A DNA stretch of 20,105 bases from Didymodactylos carnosus (taxonomy: Eukaryota > Rotifera > Eurotatoria > Philodinida > Philodinidae): positions 1 through 20,105 of the forward strand of contig CAJNOQ010003494.1 of assembly GCA_905250885.1 (NCBI GenBank). Reading direction: 5' to 3'. The notes under the pieces were generated by a model, which saw nothing but the letters and a program-made list of their open reading frames with translations, did not search any database and was not told the DNA's origin. Below are positions 1-9,900 of the stretch, piece by piece. The position numbers were made by a program, and so were the translations under genes. The stretch's first letter is position 1, and every line of letters starts with the position of its first letter.

Positions 1-135
1 TATGGATTCGACAACCTAATCCTAACCTAACCATTGAAAAAAAAATAGAACAACCTATAACCTAACCTAGCCTATAACTTTTGCAACCTAATCCTAACCT
101 AACCTATAGGTTAGGTTAGGTTAGATTAGGATCAA
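1..135. repeat. Telomere-like CCTAA/TTAGG repeats, head to head
   Basis: Irregular CCTAA/CCTATAA units on the plus strand up to about 106 turn abruptly into TTAGG units (107-130), giving a hairpin centred near 106/107. The left arm is roughly 87-106 and the right arm 107-128, with a small insertion in the right arm. TTAGG is the arthropod-type telomere motif, but the units here are irregular and sit beside ordinary sequence, so this is more likely an interstitial or transposon-end repeat than a chromosome end. Confidence 0.6.
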
Positions 136-824
136 CCGGCAGGGCTCTGGTATAAAGCCTTAACGTTTTTGCTAAGAGCCCCATTTTGCTCGTTGTCATG
201 CAATAACACATCAACGCTTTAACGTTTCGAGCTCATATTTTTAACACAAGCTAGGTGGACAGTAAGCATCAATCACTGTAAGCGCCATCGAAATCGGATG
301 TAAGATAATAAAGTTTTATCCTGAGGACAATAGACTATTAGCAGAATCACAGAAATGTCGGCTCTTAATTCGTTATATTTAAGGAATTATGATATTTCTA
401 GTGTAACTATGACACATCGAGCATGGGCAAATTCTTCAATTCTTGTACTGGTCATAAAATATTTGAACTCGTCAAAGTCGTTCAATATGCTGGATGCGGT
501 ATAATTCGTAGAATTCTGAGATAATAGAAATTAATTTTTTTGTACCAACGGCAAGGATTATTGAATTAATTAATCATCAGAGATAACTAAATTTAATAAA
601 GGATTCTAGAAATTTTAACTAATTGTGAACAATTTCAGAAATTCGACGTTATTCAATATTCATTTCTACAGTTCTTGCTTTCAACATAAAACGTTGATCT
701 CATACTTAACACTCACAGTTCTTCAATTATTCATTTGGAAAATCAATTGAGATTGCGCTTCTACGTCTTTTTTTCCAGTTTCTATTCGGAATCGAGGATC
801 TAATAGACGCTATATACAACCTAC
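136..824. other. AT-rich stretch without a recognised gene
   Basis: I see no ORF with recognisable protein similarity and no clear exon pair on either strand. The first 150 bases are somewhat richer in GC and could belong to the same repeat unit as the TTAGG motifs, but nothing shows this directly. Confidence 0.4.
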
Positions 825-1051
825 AATTCTGTTTAACTCTTTCGCCATTTCATCTAAACGGCATTGGGCCACTGCTGTAATCAAAAATATTTTCATTTTT
901 TATGATATACTGACTTTAGAACACAACGACATTAAGACTTTAAAATTCGTTTTAATGAATATTCTGATTCATGAATTTATCTTTTATGATCCAAATGAAT
1001 ATATTCCAAAAGAGAATACTCTTCAAATTGTTCTAATATTTCAGCATATAA
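825..1051 (-). pseudogene. Possible exon remnants, unidentified
   Basis: Two short coding-like stretches lie on the minus strand. One (874 down to 825) follows a good acceptor (gattacag), reads VAQCRLDEMAKELNRI and ends at a possible donor (gtaggt). The other (about 1051 down to 978) reads YAEILEQFEEYSLLEYIHL and then meets a stop. Both look like charged helical protein, but no donor joins them and I do not recognise the family. They could be chance. Confidence 0.2.
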
Positions 1052-1535
1052 CTATCTTCTTGTTTTGACCGTGAATAGGTGAGGATGATGCTAGTATTCA
1101 TCTGCATTCCAACGTTCTAATGTCAGTGTGCAGTAAGGCGGCTTATGTCTTACTTCTGCATCGTGTGTCCTAGCGTCTGATCTTTCCTATAATTTTCTAT
1201 CCGATACAAATATATAACACAATGAAATAACTCGAATATTTTTGTGTTAGTAATAATTCTTGCTAAAAGTAACTTCTACTATCAACTACTATTCGTCAGA
1301 TTTTAAATCTTTATCAATGACAAGCAATATTTGTTTGTAGAAAAATAACATCTAATGAATATATTATATCAAATGGTTATTAACAACTGTAAAAAGAAAA
1401 TGTACAAAAACCTTATTCTTTATTGATACATACCTAACTGTTAAAAAAAACGTGAAGTTTACTTTTTGATTCTATAGAATAGATTCAAAAAAAGTAACAT
1501 TACATTTGAATTCGAAACAAAAAAATAAAACATAT
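1052..1535. other. Intergenic sequence with a minus-strand poly(A) signal
   Basis: No gene seen. An AATAAA hexamer on the minus strand at 1424-1419 lies about 112 bases beyond the stop of the three-repeat gene and is the best candidate for its poly(A) signal. Confidence 0.45.
1419..1424 (-). terminator. Candidate poly(A) signal for the three-repeat gene
   Basis: AATAAA in the minus-strand direction, downstream of the stop at 1536-1538. Position is plausible, but no transcript evidence is available. Confidence 0.4.
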
Positions 1536-3626
1536 CTAAATCTTTATTACTGAATTTAGATAAGTTTGATGTATACTTAATAAATGATCTTGAATTCGTC
1601 TTAAATCAACAAGTCTACATTCTTCATTATCAGTTTTTTCTACAAGTGATTTAATAAATTTACGTGGTAACATTGAATAAAAAGTATCTGGATCAGTTTG
1701 ATAAAGATACTCAAGGACCGTATCATTTTCTAAAATTTTTGCTAAATGACGATATTTGCACGATACGTTTTCAATATAACTTGAAAAACACGTATCAAAT
1801 TTTTTATCTGTTGATCTTGCTTTTTTTGTTGATATTTTCCTAACTATCATCGTCTGTTTTGACTTTTTATATTGATCTAAAGACGAATGTATACAAATAA
1901 TGAACATCTACTTGAGAAGAAATAAAGAGTTACCTTTCGAATTGAATCTTAATAATGATTGATGAATGGATACAAGAACGAGTGAAATCTTGGAACACAT
2001 TGCTGCTGTATCATTACGATTATCTAAATATTTTCTAATGAAAAAATAAATGTCAGTAACTGGTGGACGCTTAAAGAATGATTTCTGATCAGTTTCTGAT
2101 AAGTATTCAATAATAGGCGTAAATTCTTGATCGGATATTAAATATTTTAGATATGGATGATTTTTATAACGTTTACTAATTTCATAGTTAATACGTTCAT
2201 CCAATGTTGCTGTTCTACAATAAAATTGTCGAGCTTCCATAGTCTTTTCATAAATACTAAGATTAGAAAGAAAAATAAATAAATTAGTGGAGAAATAGCA
2301 AAAGTTTGATAATATAGAATATATACCTTCTTGCATTTTTATTCATACATACAAGAACACGCAAATGAACAAAAGTCAATTGATATGATACACGACGACA
2401 AATGCATTTGTATAAACCAGATTTTTGATTCGAATTTAAATGTTGGATAACAAATTCATGAATATCATCATAGGATGGACGACTGTGCAATTTTAATGGA
2501 TCAGGGTTGCTAAGAAATTTCATCAGATTTGGATGTTTATGAACCTCCTTTAAATAATTGTGTTCTATAGACTGTTCTTGTAATATATTTAGAACCATTT
2601 CATTATATTGAACAGATTGTATTTGTGCTAAACAAAGTAAAAAAAATACATAAAAAAAGTTATCTGCAGTTAAATACAAAACACTTTCTTTCCCTTATCA
2701 TACTTTTACAAAGCTTCAGTTCGAAGATTGTACAACAAGGATTAGAGTATAAAATCATATCGATATTTTATATCAAGACAGAACATTATCAATTTATTGT
2801 GTTTACCATCTTTATTCTTTTGTTGTTTATCATCAACGAATAGATCATGTGCTTTTGTCTGATCTAATTGAGCCAATAATGATGTATTCTTTTCGTCATA
2901 CGACGATAGATTGATTAACGGCACGTGGGATGGTGAAGAATGAGTTGGAACTGAAGACAGTAATTTCATGTCATTCTTTTCGGCCGATGCGCCTCCAGCT
3001 TTTATTTGTTGTTCCTTTCGGATGAATAATGTTGGTGTTGACTCTAGAATAAATAAAATAAAATAAAATAAAAAAATATCACAGTCGAGTACTGTTCATT
3101 CGAACTCCGAGTTTCAGATTAAATCGCTGTTACTCGAAGAAAAATGTTTTACTTTTATTTATCCATGTCATTTTATGCCGTTGTTGTTGTTGTTCTGCTT
3201 CTTCTTCGTCAATGGTAATATCGAAACCATCGTAAATATGTTTTAATAATTGTTGTTCTTTATTTTCATTACAATGTTTCCCGCCTAGTTTATAGAAGCG
3301 AGAAAAAAGGATTAATCCATTTTTAACATTTATTCTCATTTTAATGAAACTCAGAAATCATTTTCGGTAGCATTTTTAAATGTTAACACAGATCAAATGT
3401 TTCTTAGCTAATTAAAATACACCCAAGGACAAAAGTTAGGTGTCCATTTCGTGAATGATGAACAACACCGAAAGCATTAGATAAACATCAGCGTTAAACC
3501 ATCGGCCTATCTAATCCAATGTTGTGCATACATAATTGCTATTACCTAATTCATCACTATTGAATTTTGATTTTATACTGTGGTTCTTCACATTTTCTTT
3601 ATCTGGTTGGTTTTGTTTTCCTTCAT
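1536..3626 (-). CDS. Protein with three tandem ~80-aa helical repeats, function unknown
   Basis: Exons in coding order: 3626-3546, 3284-3153, 3043-2807, 2627-2327, 2256-1934, 1876-1536 (stop TAG). All junctions are GT-AG and all keep phase; introns are 261, 109, 179, 70 and 57 bases. If translation instead starts at the in-frame ATG at 3339, the product is 462 aa. In that numbering the N-terminal third is acidic and Gln/Lys/Ser rich and looks disordered. Three divergent copies of one helical unit follow at about 160-240, 262-345 and 375-460. Shared landmarks are a basic-H-hydrophobic start (KHPNLMKFL, NHPYLKYLI, KYRHLAKIL), a middle hydrophobic-[EK]-[YF]-L-x-x-x-D motif, and an end like SIHQxxL (copies 2 and 3). 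The repeats roughly match exons, which suggests exon duplication. The true first exon is unresolved: 3626-3546 is open but has no ATG and needs an upstream phase-1 donor. I do not recognise the family. Confidence 0.72.
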
Positions 3627-3742
3627 CTAAGCAAAAAAAAGAAAATAATATGCAATAGATTTTTACTCCTTTTTCAAAAACGTCTTCTCCGATATTTCAT
3701 TGAAACTTTATCACACGTACACTTATTCTCTACCACTTTTAG

Positions 3743-3898
3743 CTATCCGATAGGTCCCATTACATATTTATATACATTTATCAGTTCAGATCGAATGTAA
3801 GTATCATCTAACTTTGCATTAAGAATACTTTTAGTAACTATTTCACAAAAAGTTTTTTGATAATGTAAGACTAGTTTCTTTTTAGGTGCAAAAGCCAT
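3743..3898 (-). CDS. Short ORF directly after the 85-aa gene; own gene or first exon
   Basis: The ATG lies 2 bases after the stop of the 85-aa gene, and the ORF runs 51 codons. It begins MAFAPKKKLVLHYQK and contains DDTYIRSELINVYKY, which looks like amphipathic helical coding sequence and loosely recalls the LYR-protein layout without the LYR motif itself. Three readings are possible: (1) a free-standing small protein; (2) exon 1 of the three-repeat gene, using a phase-1 donor such as gtattc inside the ORF; (3) chance. The AG of the preceding TAG could serve as a trans-splice acceptor, since bdelloid rotifers are known to add a spliced leader. I cannot choose between these. Confidence 0.35.
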   Translation of the reverse strand: MAFAPKKKLVLHYQKTFCEIVTKSILNAKLDDTYIRSELINVYKYVMGPIG

Positions 3899-3900
3899 GT

Positions 3901-4278
3901 CTAATTTTTACCCATATTTGATCCCACTAATTTTTGTTTCTTTTTTTCAAAATGTATTTCATTGTTCTCGAATTCTCGTTTTCTGTAGATAAACGAAGAA
4001 AGAATAATTTGTTTGTTTTATATGAGACAAACGAGAATTTTTCTATACCTTTTATAGTTTTTTCTCTGAACAGTCCATTTGCAAACATCATTGAATGATG
4101 GTAAATGTAATGTACTTTTATTGAAATAAGCATACTGGAAAATGTCAAAATAAATCAGTTTAAGGAACAATTTTGATCTGCTACTTACTAATTTATGATC
4201 CAATTTGAGAATATTCGTCCAATTTTTATGAATAAAAGTTGATACCTTACGAAAATCTCGATTACTATACGATATCAT
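3901..4278 (-). CDS. Small basic protein, 85 aa, function unknown
   Basis: Three exons, 4278-4189, 4134-4049 and 3982-3901, are joined by GT-AG introns of 54 and 66 bases and stay in phase to a TAG stop. The product begins MISYSNRDFRKVSTFIHKNW and has an aromatic-rich middle (STLHLPSFNDVCKWTV). It ends in a Lys/Glu-rich helical tail (FENNEIHFEKKKQKLV). There is no hydrophobic stretch long enough for a membrane segment. The start ATG directly follows cctag, so a trans-splice or cis-splice acceptor at the start is possible. The gene lies 245 bases downstream of the SAP30BP stop on the same strand, and another ATG follows 2 bases after its stop. The basic character, size and N-terminal Arg/Ser/Thr would suit a small mitochondrial factor, but I do not recognise it and this is only a guess. 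Confidence 0.62.
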
Positions 4279-4523
4279 CTAGGTTTACAAGTCATAATAT
4301 CTTGAAAGACTTATCACGTGAGTTTTGATCACTTTTAAAAACAATTGATATCTTTCAATAAGACTGAGTAAACTTCTCATCACATCTTCATGAAATTTAC
4401 TTCATACTAGTTCAAAAACACATGAAATTAGAAAGTAATGGAAATAATACTATACAAAAATATACAGAACGACTTGAAGAACTTTATAACAAATAATAAC
4501 AACAAAAAAAAACATTCACATTA

Positions 4524-6452
4524 TTAATCAAAACGTGTTTTTCGTTTATCACCCATTTCTGTTCCTGATCGAATATCTGGAAGATCAACTCGTCTCATGC
4601 CAGTCGCATATTGTATCTAAAAATAGATAAAAATAAATCATTTTTTTATTATTTATGGCATGTGACTGTTGTTATACCCTCGTTCTTTCTCTGCGTTCTT
4701 TCTCTCGTTTTTCCATTTCTAATTTTTGTGCTTTGCCTAAAGAAAAATTACGTTAGAAAGAAATAAACAGAAACATCGGCACTGTTTACCAAGTTCGTCG
4801 TAAAAGCTCTCTTTACCCCACAAATGAAGATTGTAGAACTCCTAAAGAAAAATATAAGAGATGTTCAGCAATAACAGTATTTCTAAGTCTGATTATGGTT
4901 TTACATAACATAATTTTATTAACTGATTTTTTAAACAATAGAAGCAGAGAAACGTCAAAATACCGGTGGAAAATTTGTTCCAATTTCATCGATATCCAAA
5001 TGGGCGACAATTTTTTCATACATGCTTGGATTTCGAAAAGCTTTTAATTCTTGTATTCTTGCATTTTGATCTAAATGATCGACGCCGGTCTTTTTCATAC
5101 GTATATAATATTCTTCAAATTTTTTCTAACAAGAAATTAATAAACAGTACAAGTAAATTATGATGCATAGGAGAATAATAAAAAAAGTGAATTTACCTCT
5201 AATTTAGCTGAACATGATTTTGTTGGCTCTGGTGGTATTTTTATATCACTGTCTTCCGGAAATATCAAAACTAAAAAAAATTAACAATGGTAGTATACTC
5301 TATAGCTTCTAGCTTTCTCACTTACCTTGTGGCAGCTCTCGTGTTGAAGGAGATACATCTTCAGTTTTCAGCTAAAGAAAAAATGAAAATCAGACATGAA
5401 GTTAGACAAAGCATCAAAATAAATCGAAATTAATTCTGTGAGAAGCAAGTCAACTGTATGAACTATTTTTTTATTTTTTATTCTAGTGTAATATAACTAG
5501 ATCAACTGATAAATGTCTCCAAATTTTACGATTGTACTACTTTTGATTTGTTCTGCTTTTCTTTAGCAAACTCTTTAAAAGCACATGCTAGGTCTATAAA
5601 CTGTTCTAGAGCACAACTCATTAATTTTCAAGAACTTTGTAACGAGGATCTCTAAAAATACCTAATGGGCACTTCCCAGTTATGATATATAACGTTTTTT
5701 GTAAATGTGTAATTGTAAACTTTTTTCTAGTTAAGCCTGGACTCATTTGTCGTACGCGCTTTTCACCGAAAATACTGGCTGTATTTCACGATTCATCTAG
5801 TCTTCAGCCAAAAGTTATCGGAAAAAAACAATGTTTCAGGGCGTTTGCGCAAAAATATGACTTTGAAGTTAAGTTGAATTTTGGATTTGAATTGAAATTT
5901 GAATTCAAAGTTGGTAAGTATTTCATAATTTTGCAGTGAATGCTGCAGTAGCGATACTATCATTCTGTCTAACAGGTTTCAAAGTAAAACAAAAAGTGAA
6001 ACTTAGTGTTAGGAGATTGAAAGAAAGAGTGTGTTTAACTTTCAAGGTGTCGAAATAAATACCGGTGTAACATCCATTAATTCCAACAACACATTTGTCG
6101 TTTGTGTCTCTTCTTCCATTTCGTTTTCATTTTCTTCTTCTTCTTCTTCTTCTCCCTCTGAGAAATGGTAACTAACTAACGATGATTTTGCTGCAAAGAT
6201 ACAATAAATATATTTATTTTCAGAGATAAAGAAGGTCAAGTGATAAGAAATACCTTTTGTTAATGGGTGTTTTGTAACAACAGTTGCTGACTGTTTCGAA
6301 TCGGGAGTGGAAGTTTTTGATTTCGGTTGAAAATCCTCATCATCCGACGCGGATATGTGATCAGTATCATTTGGAACATGTTGGACAGGAATTTCCGTTA
6401 AAATTGGCGTCGTTACAGATTCTGATTCTGTAATCAAATTGTCCTCTAACAT
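4524..6452 (-). CDS. SAP30BP: SAP30-binding protein (HCNGP-like), complete, 8 exons
   Basis: Exons 6452-6254, 6190-6063, 5371-5326, 5270-5197, 5125-4964, 4841-4790, 4736-4678 and 4616-4524 join in frame to 270 aa plus TAA (human protein about 308 aa). Residues 71-74 are LVSY, an N-terminal motif of the family, followed by a Glu run from 78. The HCNGP domain begins at DIKIPPEP (133-140) and continues with FRNPSMYEKI (179-188), DEIGTNFP (195-202) and a segment GKAQKLEMEKREKERRERT, all closely matching the animal family. Known role: nuclear protein first found as a SAP30 co-repressor partner and later tied to splicing through the UHM protein RBM17/SPF45. The tail ends KRKTRFD, where human has KRKSKWD, so the expected ULM tryptophan is a phenylalanine. 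Introns are 53-122 bases except one of 691. The start is the first in-frame ATG and follows aaacaaag; identification is firm, the start less so. Confidence 0.93.
5372..6062 (-). other. Unusually long SAP30BP intron, 691 bases
   Basis: The donor GT is at 6062-6061 and the acceptor ttctttag ends at 5372. The other introns of this gene are 53-122 bases. The plus strand has an 85-codon open stretch at 5682-5939 ending in a low-complexity GAATTT-type run. It shows no protein family I recognise and no clear snoRNA boxes. It may hold an old insertion. Confidence 0.5.
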
Positions 6453-6911
6453 CTTTGTTTAGAGAATTAACACTCGATGATTAAGTGCATAAACAGCAAC
6501 GTAATAATATAGTAAGAACTTCTCACTGGTCATCATATTCAACATTTTGCTATCACGTGATCCTGTTTTTACCATTTTAATGTTAGTGGCATATTATAAG
6601 CGAATGCATATAGCCCATAGAGGACGCTAGATAGGCGTACCACATTCGCGTACGGTAAATAATCGTAAAACAACGCTGAAACGTATAAAAGACTGTGCAA
6701 AAGCACGAGTGAGATCTAGGATAGTAACGATGCTTTAATAATTACAAATATTAAAAGATTAAAGAATAAACTTCTGCTGATGAGTGATACCTAGAAACCA
6801 ACTTTTTTTACAAAAAGAAAGTAATGGTATCCGTTCACTTTTACCATGTCACATGAACATTAAACGGTGTGACTGTATTAAGTAGAACGATTAAAGATTA
6901 AAGATCGAACT
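6453..6911. promoter_or_regulatory. Divergent intergenic/promoter region, SAP30BP and CNG channel
   Basis: The 459 bases separate the start codons of the minus-strand SAP30BP and the plus-strand channel gene. A TATA box (TATAAAAG) at 6684-6691 is oriented toward the channel. The block around 6600-6720 is richer in CG dinucleotides than its surroundings. No coding exon is apparent. Confidence 0.5.
6684..6691 (+). promoter_or_regulatory. TATA box, candidate promoter of the CNG channel
   Basis: TATAAAAG lies 228 bases before the channel's ATG. It predicts a transcript start near 6710-6720 and a 5' leader of about 190 bases, if no leader intron or trans-splicing is used. Confidence 0.4.
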
Positions 6912-9900
6912 ATGACCGAATCAAGACATTCTAATGGGGCATTCTCACCGATTTGGACAACAGAAGGCGAAGCGTATGTGAACAGTAACTTCAAGGTCGA
7001 AAATGATTCATTGATTGTCGATGATATTCTTCAAAGTAACGGTAAGTTTTAAATAATACTTACAAAGGTAAAGTCTGAAAAGAATAATCGCTATTTATAT
7101 AAAATTTCTCTTTTGATTTGAATTTAGAACCTTATCTATCAAGATCGTTTGTATCAAGTTACAGCAAGTAAGTAGCATTGAATACATTTACCACACTGCA
7201 AGGAACTAGATTATTTTGCTTTCTTTAGTCCTACGTATGAGTGTCTCCGCTCACTTCGTCCATCTCAGACAAGTTCCATCGGGGAACAATTACGCCATTT
7301 GAGACAACGGTTTAATGATCGCACAGAAGCAATCAAAGAGAAAATTCACCAAGCACCTGATGACGGTGAAACATCAAGTGAGATTTTGCGTATAAATATT
7401 TAAGTTCACACTACTATATTGTTCTTTCGTAGGTGTAACAGTTGGTAGTGATAAGCCTGTTCAGCATCGATCAGCATTCAGCGATGAGGCCGCATCTGGT
7501 AGTTCATCAAATGGGTGGCAAGCAAGTTCAAAACGTCAGTTTAAAGTACAATTGAAAAAAACAGCACTTTCCTTACTACATCAAAGTGGAATTCGACAAC
7601 CAGTTGATACTGACAGTATGTAGAGATATTTTCTGGTAACTAAAGACGGTATGAATCTTTTTTTTCTATTTCAAAGGTAATTTACATCTAATTTGGTTAT
7701 TCTGTGTGGCGATGGCTTATTTATATAATTTTATATCTGTTCCTCTACGTATTGCCTTTTCAGTTTGGACTCGTTCTTATTGGTATTGGATGATTATTGA
7801 TTATATTTGTGACGCACTATACATTATAGATATGTTTGGCCTACAAACACGGATAAAATATCTTGAAAATGGTTTATGGGTGGTGAGTGTAATTTTTCAT
7901 GAGAATACAAAATGCTTCTTTCATCTTTCGAATTTATGTGTTTATGAAATACGTCGCTGTTGTTGTTTTAGACTGATTTTCGATTAACAGCCAAGAAGTA
8001 TATTAAATCTTTTCGTTTTATAGTTGATTGTTTATCCATCTTACCATTAGATTTATTTTATATTATATTTGGTCGTCAAGCAGTCTTTCGTTTACCACGT
8101 CTATTAAAATTTCAGTCATTAAATGATTTTTTCAAATGTTGTGATCGTTGGGTACAATCATTTTTTGCTAGTTTAAAAATTGTGAAAATATTTGTATTAG
8201 TTTTATGGCTCGTATTATGGGTACACTTGTATGCTTGCGTCTATATTCTATTTTCAAATTATGAACGATCTCGTGGTGCCGATAACAACTGGGTCTATAA
8301 ACATGAAACAAATCCGCGAATGTCTGCTTACTCCTACTCATTCTATTACTGTTTTAAAATAGCATCAACTATTGGTAATATACCTGATCCGGAAACATTG
8401 TATGAATATCTATTCGTTACTGTTGGCTATTTATTTGCATTGTTTATTTTTGCATTATTAATTGGACAAATTCGTGATGTATTTCAGTCAATGAATCAAA
8501 GACGAGCAGATTATCAAAATAAAGTTGAAAATGTAATGATTTATTTGAAAAAGTTTGAATTACCTACAGCTGTACAAGATCGAGTACGAATGTGGTTTCA
8601 ATATAATTGGCATGATCGAAATACGCTCGGTAAGAGGATTGACTTGTCGAAATTTGAAACGGACATTCCGAAGATGAATTTATTTAACATGTAGGCCAAT
8701 CGTATATCTCTTTTATGTGTTAACTAATTAAAATATCTGATAGATTTTAGAGTGTCAGGAAAAGAATACAGTTTTAAATATATCTAATATTCTTGTTTAG
8801 AGGATGATGATAAAACATTAGCGTTTTTGCCTACTACATTACAAACCGAACTTGCTATTAGCATCCATTATGATATACTGTCAAAAGTAGATATGTTTCA
8901 GGTAAGAGATAAAGATTACATACTTATTTTGCTCAAAATCAATGTTGTCTTTTAATATGTTAAGCAATTTTTCCGCATATGTATTTAAAATGACGTAAGT
9001 GCTATATACACATTTTTTTGCTAAATTTTTTGCATGAAAGACATACTAAATTATATTATATATATTAACAATTTGCTTATTTTTCACTTTCATTCTCGAA
9101 AGAGCTTCAAAAACATTTTTTTAATATATAATTTCAACTGAATACTTCTATACTTTTTTTAATAATTATAGGATTGTGAAAAATCATTTCTATACTCATT
9201 AGTACTCAAGTTAAAATCTTCATTATTCTTGCCGGGTGATTATATTTGTAAAAAGGCAAGGAAAATTAAAAGACAAACTTCTGACTATAGTTCTACATTC
9301 AGTAATCTTAATTTCAGGGTGAAATTGGTAGAGAAATGTATATTGTTAATCACGGCGTACTAGACGTTTTTATTGGCGATAAAAAAGTATCAGAATTGAA
9401 AGAAGGAAAAGTGTTTGGAGAAATAAGGTTCGTATTATTAGTTGAATCATCTATATATTTTTGTTCTATATCTGTCTATCTATATCTCTCTCTCTCTATA
9501 TATATATTTTTTAGTTTGTTAGAAGTCGCTGGTGGAAATCGTCGAACGGCTGATGTATGTGAGAGAAATTCCGAAGAATAATATACGTCAATTTTTATAT
9601 CTGTTTATTTAGGTTATCTCACGAGGATTTTCTACATTGTTTACTTTACACAAGTTAGATTTAAACGAAGCATTGAAAGATTTTCCTGAGGCTGGAAGAC
9701 AATTGCGAAAGAAAGCAAAGTATGTATATATACCTTAAAAAACTTAAAAAACTCATGATACTTTGATTTTGAGCATTTGAAAAGTAATTTACATATAATC
9801 TAAAGTTGTGTTTATTTAATGAATCGAATGAAACGTCAAGCATAAAATCTATCTAATATATAAACATGAGCTGTTTATTTTTTAGAAAAATGATGAAGCG

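Noticed and set aside
2625-2843. Plus-strand open stretch of 72 codons
   Set aside because: It overlaps exons of the minus-strand three-repeat gene and reads as hydrophobic AT-rich antisense.
3567-3800. Plus-strand open stretch of 77 codons
   Set aside because: Antisense to introns and candidate exons of the minus-strand cluster; Phe/Leu-rich composition typical of AT-rich noncoding sequence.
5682-5939. Plus-strand 85-codon frame inside the SAP30BP intron
   Set aside because: No recognised domain, ends in a low-complexity GAATTT run, and shows no splice or promoter support. Kept only as an intron note.
9661-9843. Minus-strand 60-codon frame
   Set aside because: Antisense of channel exon 11 and its following intron.
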